DNA of 64,000 nucleotides from positions 86,757 to 150,756 of the forward strand of contig JADWOT020001294.1 in NCBI GenBank assembly GCA_036345935.2, read 5' to 3'. This stretch comes from Taenia hydatigena (taxonomy: Eukaryota; Platyhelminthes; Cestoda; Cyclophyllidea; Taeniidae). Below, piece by piece: positions 59,366-64,000 of the stretch. Made by a program: the position numbers and the translations under genes. Positions within the stretch are counted from its first letter, which is position 1. Every line of letters begins with the position of its first letter. Under the pieces are notes generated by a model. That model was not told the origin of the DNA and did not search any database. It saw nothing but the letters and a program-made list of their open reading frames with translations.

Positions 59366-61150
59366 GCTGGCTGGATGATTTGGCAATTACTGATCGTTCT
59401 GAACGTCCGAAATACTAGACGCAACTGGGTCTACCATGCGGCTAATACTAACTAAATCAAACTTGCAGCACGAGTATATTAAAAGTTTTACCGAAAAACT
59501 AGAAAAGATTCACTCGGTAAGTTGGTCAGAGGGAATACCGCTTTACCAAGTAGAGTAAAAACGTACAGTTGGTTGATGTTTGACACTGCGATTGGTGTCA
59601 ATGAACAAGTAATAGACAACAAGGCATAGAGGATGAAGAAGAACGGACGAGTGATTTTAATGCGGAACGGATGGACATAAAATTGGTCTGACGAAGGGCA
59701 TCAGTCTGTGCCTACAACTAAGTCATCCTTCCATTCAGCTCTGCAACGGGCATGAGATGGGGTACCCCCAGCTGCTCCAGAGAGCACACTTTTCTCACTA
59801 TCTGTCATCTACTCCACGAACACTACTTTGCAATCCTCCAGCGATGGATATCCTTCTGTGGTCAGCTGCGGCTAGTGTTGGGTCTGGTTGATGTGATGCA
59901 GAAAAAACACCTGCTTGAACGGTAAACATTACCATTCAAGTCTTCTTTGGCCATCCGCAGCTCTCATATACGATTGGAATCTTCATCCGCATATGTTGTG
60001 GACTTACGTTTAGATCCGTTTGTCTTCAAGCATCGCCAGATTTATAAGTCTTGCATAACTTAGGAGTTATTAAATAAGGGAGAATTGGACGGATACATCG
60101 ATTGGGCGAAACGGATAATTCGTTCTTGAATTTTTCCTCAACGAGAAAGTCGTTAATCTCACATAGTATTTTGTGAAATTAGAGTCAGTTTTAGACACGT
60201 TTACCTCAGTAGGGCGAAACGTGTAAGCTGAGACTACAGTTAGCTGCTTAGAAAAATTTGTTTGTGTCAAATAGATTTTGTCTTTGAACAGACTTCTTAA
60301 AAGCTTTATAGGTAGCATATCCAACAGCATTGCCGATTCTGAGGAGGATTTCAATAAAGCAACGGGGCAAGTTTCACTTATGTATGCATTCATATGCACA
60401 TTAATGTATGTTCACATAAGGTGCATCTTAAAATTACAATCTATCAAACTTGATGCAAGTATTCCAAACGTGCAAAGCATGGGATAATGTTTCTCAATGG
60501 TGCTGAGCCCAAATTTTATGTGCAGGCACCCATTATGGCCAAGTGAAAGGCGAGATGCGCAACTTCCTGCGACAAAGCTTACAGCAAGTACAATGAATAG
60601 GCAGAGGGACCTCCTAGACCAACCCTCAACCAGACATGTGATTACACGAGCCAAAACTTTGGGCAGCACAGGCTTCCTGTTAAAATCCACGGCGCTTAAG
60701 TTGATTCCTCGTTATGCGTCCCAAGTGATGAGCTCTTAGTTAAGCTTAGTTCTTTTTCTGTAAAGAATGAGGAAACGCTTATCAAAGAAGACGCCCTAGT
60801 GTACCGGGTATTTCAAGGGACTTTACTTTGATATATTTGAAACTATGCCCAACAACATTTGGCCGTAAGCAAAAATTATGCAGAATGGGGTGTAGGCAAA
60901 TATATGAGCTGTCGCTCTAAGTAATCCAAATGGTAAAATCCTAATTGCTTGAGATCATGCGACAGAGCTTCTGATAAAACTCAGTGAGTACTCAGTGGAA
61001 CATCCTGTACCGTTCCCTAATTTTACATGTTAATGAAGCGCAGAAGGGCAAAAGTCTCGTATTTAAGCGCTCTCAGGTCAGTGCAGGTAAAATTTATGGA
61101 AATCTGCGTTGTACTCTAGAATAAGAAGTTGTATCTTTCCAAGAATAAGC
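59366..61150. other. No gene recognised
   Basis: AT-rich. Open frames at 60070-60399 minus (109 codons) and 60412-60690 minus (92 codons) overlap plus-strand frames and have no recognised motif. Confidence 0.45.
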
Positions 61151-61157
61151 AGAATCA

Positions 61158-61229
61158 TCCCGAGCGGGACTCGAACCTGCAATCTTCGGCTCCTGAAACC
61201 TAAGCCCTATCCTTAAGCCGCCACGACCC
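61158..61229 (-). other. tRNA-like relic with good B box
   Basis: On the minus strand an A-box-like GGCTTAAGGATAGGGC is followed 35 bases later by a canonical B box, GGTTCGAGTCC, in the right spacing for a tRNA. The T arm pairs in four of five positions. The flank AGATTGCAGGTTCGAGTCC resembles metazoan tRNA-Arg. The acceptor stem does not pair, and the anticodon arm (around TTTCAGG) has a mismatch, so this is a pseudo-tRNA or a tRNA-derived element head. Confidence 0.5.
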
Positions 61230-62290
61230 GTTTCTATCAAAAAGAAGGATATCAAAGAAGTAATGGGTTAGGTAGCCCTAAACACAAAAAATTTATTCCT
61301 GAATACCCATTTTAGAAGTGAAAATTAGTCTGCACCGAAAATTACCTTGAGTAGACTTAGATGAATGGCATTAAACCATTTAAAACGACGTAGAAACAAC
61401 GAAATAAGGATGAAGGAAAACGCTCAGATAAGCTTATGAATTTTATCTTATTTGCCATGAAGGGATTTAATCAATTGCAAAGAATAACCACTTGGGCCAT
61501 CGCTTTTATAAACTACAGAACGAGCGAACAATCATGGACGCATTCGAAAGAAGACCATCTAATGTTGGTTGAAATTACTGACTTACTGCTAAAGAGAGGG
61601 TGCATTATATTGCTTGAAACGCCCTAGCAAAGCATTTTCACTGCCTAACACTTTAATGGTCCAATAAAATAGACCTCAGTTTCAAAGCCTTAACGAATTT
61701 GTTTGATGCATGATGAGAAGGTGACATCCGAGAAGTAAAGACAAGCCAAACCTTCAGATGGTGTCAAGCACTTTTACCTAAAGACCAGCGGATAGAGACG
61801 GAAATGCTACATGACTAATAAAAATTAAACAATTATTAATCGTTAGCCAACTGGAAAAAGTGCACGAGAAGGAAGTGCCACTGCCACATATTATTTAGGC
61901 AAGTCACGTCGTTCTCACAGTGGGCAAGTATTCAGTAATGATTCACTAATCCTCGCTATTTTCGAGAGGTCTTCTCTAGACATATTCGCATCTCATCAAT
62001 TTCTATTGAACAGATAGATATCAGCTATGAGCTCCGTCGGTCTTCTGTACGTGGCTGAAACACCGTGAAAATCACCGTCTACAGTGCATTACGCGCACAC
62101 ACACAATCGCACAAAACGTAGTCTCTTAGATATGAAGTGGGGAGTGCATCAGACTTGTGAGGTGACCAGTGTGCAGGCAGTTCAGTAATAACCGTTAATG
62201 AAACGCTTATTCGCCCATTGACTGTGGAAACAGGTAATATCTGACCACAAGTTATTCGGTCAGACGACCATTTAGAAAAACACCCACACG
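61230..62290. other. No gene recognised
   Basis: AT-rich sequence between the tRNA-like relic and repeat D copy B. The only frame of note, 61436-61627 plus, is unrecognised. Confidence 0.45.
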
Positions 62291-62299
62291 CGTAAGCAG

Positions 62300-63175
62300 T
62301 AGATGTGGGAATAAAATGTTCATGAATTTCAAGTCCTCCTGCCTGTCGCACACTATTACATGGCATCTGAACGGAAGTTACGCGGTCCATCCTCATCACA
62401 TTTGCCTAAATGCTGAGGAAGGGACGAACCAACTGCTGCACCACTACTCACGCTACGCATCGCTTTTGGCTACCCTTGGCAAATTGATCCAGATTTATCC
62501 AGACTAAACGAATGTGTGTTTCAAGTTTATTTGATACGAGCAACCTTTTAAATGTAGGGTCCTTTAACTGATCTGAAATCGCCAAAATTATACTTCTCTT
62601 GCCATTTGGTCACAAGGGATGCGCTTTACTACTGTCCGTCGCACCGTTACCAAGTACCGTACATAGACTAGACAAAAAGCTAGCTTTCGGCTTAGTTTAA
62701 AATCAATGCCAAGCTTCACTTAGTTTTAGTCAGTGATTATCGTATCGATACTACTGCGTGTGTTTTCAAGTCTTTACAAGTGACTGCAACGGGTCCCAGC
62801 CCACACCATCGATGTATTATCGAGCTTTCTGCGATTTGACAGAAGCAAAGGCCCAGGTACTAGGCTGCAAAATATTACTGGATTTTAGCTTTTAAAGCCG
62901 TTATAAAGTGAACAAAAGGGAAGGATCTAATAGCAGTAGGTTACATAGTGATAACGTCGCAAAGTCGAATCGAACGCCACTCAAAATGTCCAGCCGAGAG
63001 CTGGGAAGTCCATGTAATATGAGTCGTTTGGCTGGGTCGTATACACACAAGTTTGTAGCAGAGCACAATTGCTCGTATTCAACATTCAAGCAGCAGTCTC
63101 GATATTGTGGAATCTTAGCAAATATGGATCACCTTTGTGGAAGATTAACATCCAGAGAGTGGTCCGTGTTATAAT
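62300..63175 (+). repeat. Large repeat D, copy B (~870 bp)
   Basis: Collinear with the reverse complement of 46500-47405. Anchors: GGGAATAAAATGTT (62307); the block giving HHICLNAEEGTNQLLHHYSR (62395-62455); ACTAGACAAAAAGCTAGC (62667-62684); and the block giving SYSTFKQQSRYCGIL (63075-63120). The open frames 62316-62507 and 62908-63174 are the two ends of one element rather than separate genes. Where both copies are open the peptides agree better than chance, so the ancestor may have been coding. No known domain is recognised. Confidence 0.75.
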
Positions 63176-63415
63176 TCATGGCACATAATATTAGCAATGA
63201 GCAAGTAAAATTCTCAAACAAGCGGCAGCCGAATAATAAGTCTTCAACGTCTTTCAGCTAGCTTAAAAATGTAAACAAAACAAATGTTGCAACGAAATTC
63301 TAGTGATTATGAATCAGTCAGATAGCACAAGTTAACTCCGATCAGGAGTTAAAATAGAAGGAAGAAGACTTGCAATTCGTACAAGGCAGGCGTTTTAAAG
63401 TCATCCACCCTTTTT
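63176..63415. other. No gene recognised
   Basis: Short AT-rich gap with no visible feature. Confidence 0.5.
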
Positions 63416-63417
63416 TG

Positions 63418-63608
63418 CAAATGAACCACCTGTGGTCTAGTTCTCACCATCTCCTGAGTTCACTCGTCTCCACCACCTCAGGTGTCTGCATTCTCGATAC
63501 CACACTAATGAACCGAGTCACCAAACTCATGCCTTCGCCGAAAGACACCAAGGAGACAGCAGTGGCGGCAGAATCGTCTGCATTAGTGCCTCCGATTGTA
63601 GCAGGAAG
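63418..63608 (+). other. Exon-like frame with strong donor, unknown
   Basis: The frame includes NHLWSSSHHLLSSLVSTTSG, DTTLMNRVTKLMPSPKDTKE and a small-residue stretch ending VPPIVAGR. It then meets AGGAAG|GTGAGT (GT at 63609), a near-perfect donor. It is GC-richer than the flanks. The 5' limit is unknown. No domain is recognised, and the opposite strand is also open for 79 codons. Confidence 0.3.
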
Positions 63609-64000
63609 GTGAGTAGACAGCGAAGCAAGACTGAGACGTTGGTGAGGAAGTGGATGGTATAAACAACGATAAAATGGAAGCATGATGAGTGGTAGAAGAC
63701 GTGGTTGTTAGTTGTGTTATGAGCCTTAAAACTGTTTGGTTCTGGATCAAAAGCGATGAAGAAGATCGTCCTTGTAGATTATTCTCTCAGCCACACCAAC
63801 ATTGTCCGACTGTAAAAAAAAGCTGCCGTTATCTCTTACAGACGGAATCGGGCTGCTGGTTCCTAATTCCAATCAATTTTGGATCAACATGAGCAAAAAT
63901 GAACAGAGCTCTGAGTCCTTGCTACCTCTGGGTTTCTTACCTCTATATAATCGTCGCGCTTTCCCACAACTGGAATTTAAAAGGGACAACTACCACAAGC
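63609..64000. other. No gene recognised
   Basis: If the preceding exon is real this is intron. The frame at 63689-63892 has no recognised motif. Confidence 0.45.

Noticed and set aside
1..64000. CRISPR arrays, prokaryotic operons, phage or plasmid features
   Set aside because: No regularly spaced identical repeats and no dense coding or ribosome-binding layout. The window is eukaryotic.

Overview
Kind of sequence. The window is eukaryotic nuclear DNA. It is AT-rich, the longest ATG-type open frames reach only about 70 to 200 codons, and no operon, ribosome binding site or dense coding layout is visible. Recognisable protein homology comes in short blocks bounded by GT and AG splice-like sites, or broken by frameshifts and stops. 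The families seen (cytosolic Hsp70, a receptor guanylate cyclase kinase-homology domain, C2H2 zinc fingers, an RRM protein, Ty3/gypsy-type reverse transcriptase) point to a metazoan. An invertebrate, possibly a parasitic flatworm such as a tapeworm, is my best guess. That is inference from style (Hsp70 pseudogenes, large introns, a possible 37-base intron), not proof.

Layout. 1-4.6 kb: tRNA-like relics, two related ~260-300 bp segments and one broken coding-like patch. 4.7-6.4 kb, minus strand: a nearly full-length but heavily broken Hsp70 pseudogene, the clearest call in the window. 10.3-11.3 kb, plus: two C2H2 zinc-finger exons. 11.4-27.3 kb: mostly featureless. 27.4-27.8 kb, minus: a decayed reverse transcriptase core. 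28.4-36.6 kb: mostly featureless. 36.7-41.1 kb, plus: segments of a membrane receptor guanylate cyclase (extracellular ligand-binding part, then kinase-homology part), with stops and frameshifts. 41.2-50.9 kb: four copies of a dispersed repeat, a long coding-like but broken stretch, and one copy of an ~860 bp repeat. 52.4-54.2 kb, minus: exons of an RRM-containing RNA-binding protein. 54.2-57.7 kb: strongly pyrimidine-rich plus strand with microsatellites. 57.7-59.4 kb: a degenerate tandem array of ~135-185 bp units with a recurring Cys motif. 61.2 kb: a tRNA-like relic. 62.3-63.2 kb: the second copy of the ~860 bp repeat, in opposite orientation.

How it works together. There is no operon-like cooperation. 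The window looks like a gene-poor region holding the large-intron remains or exons of at least three genes (zinc finger, guanylate cyclase, RRM protein), plus retrocopies and old mobile elements. Many exon-like stretches without recognised homology are listed at low confidence, because open frames of 60-100 codons also occur by chance at this composition. No complete undescribed system could be shown. The best novelty candidates are the paired ~860 bp inverted repeat, the dispersed repeat family around 41-51 kb and the 58-59 kb tandem array.
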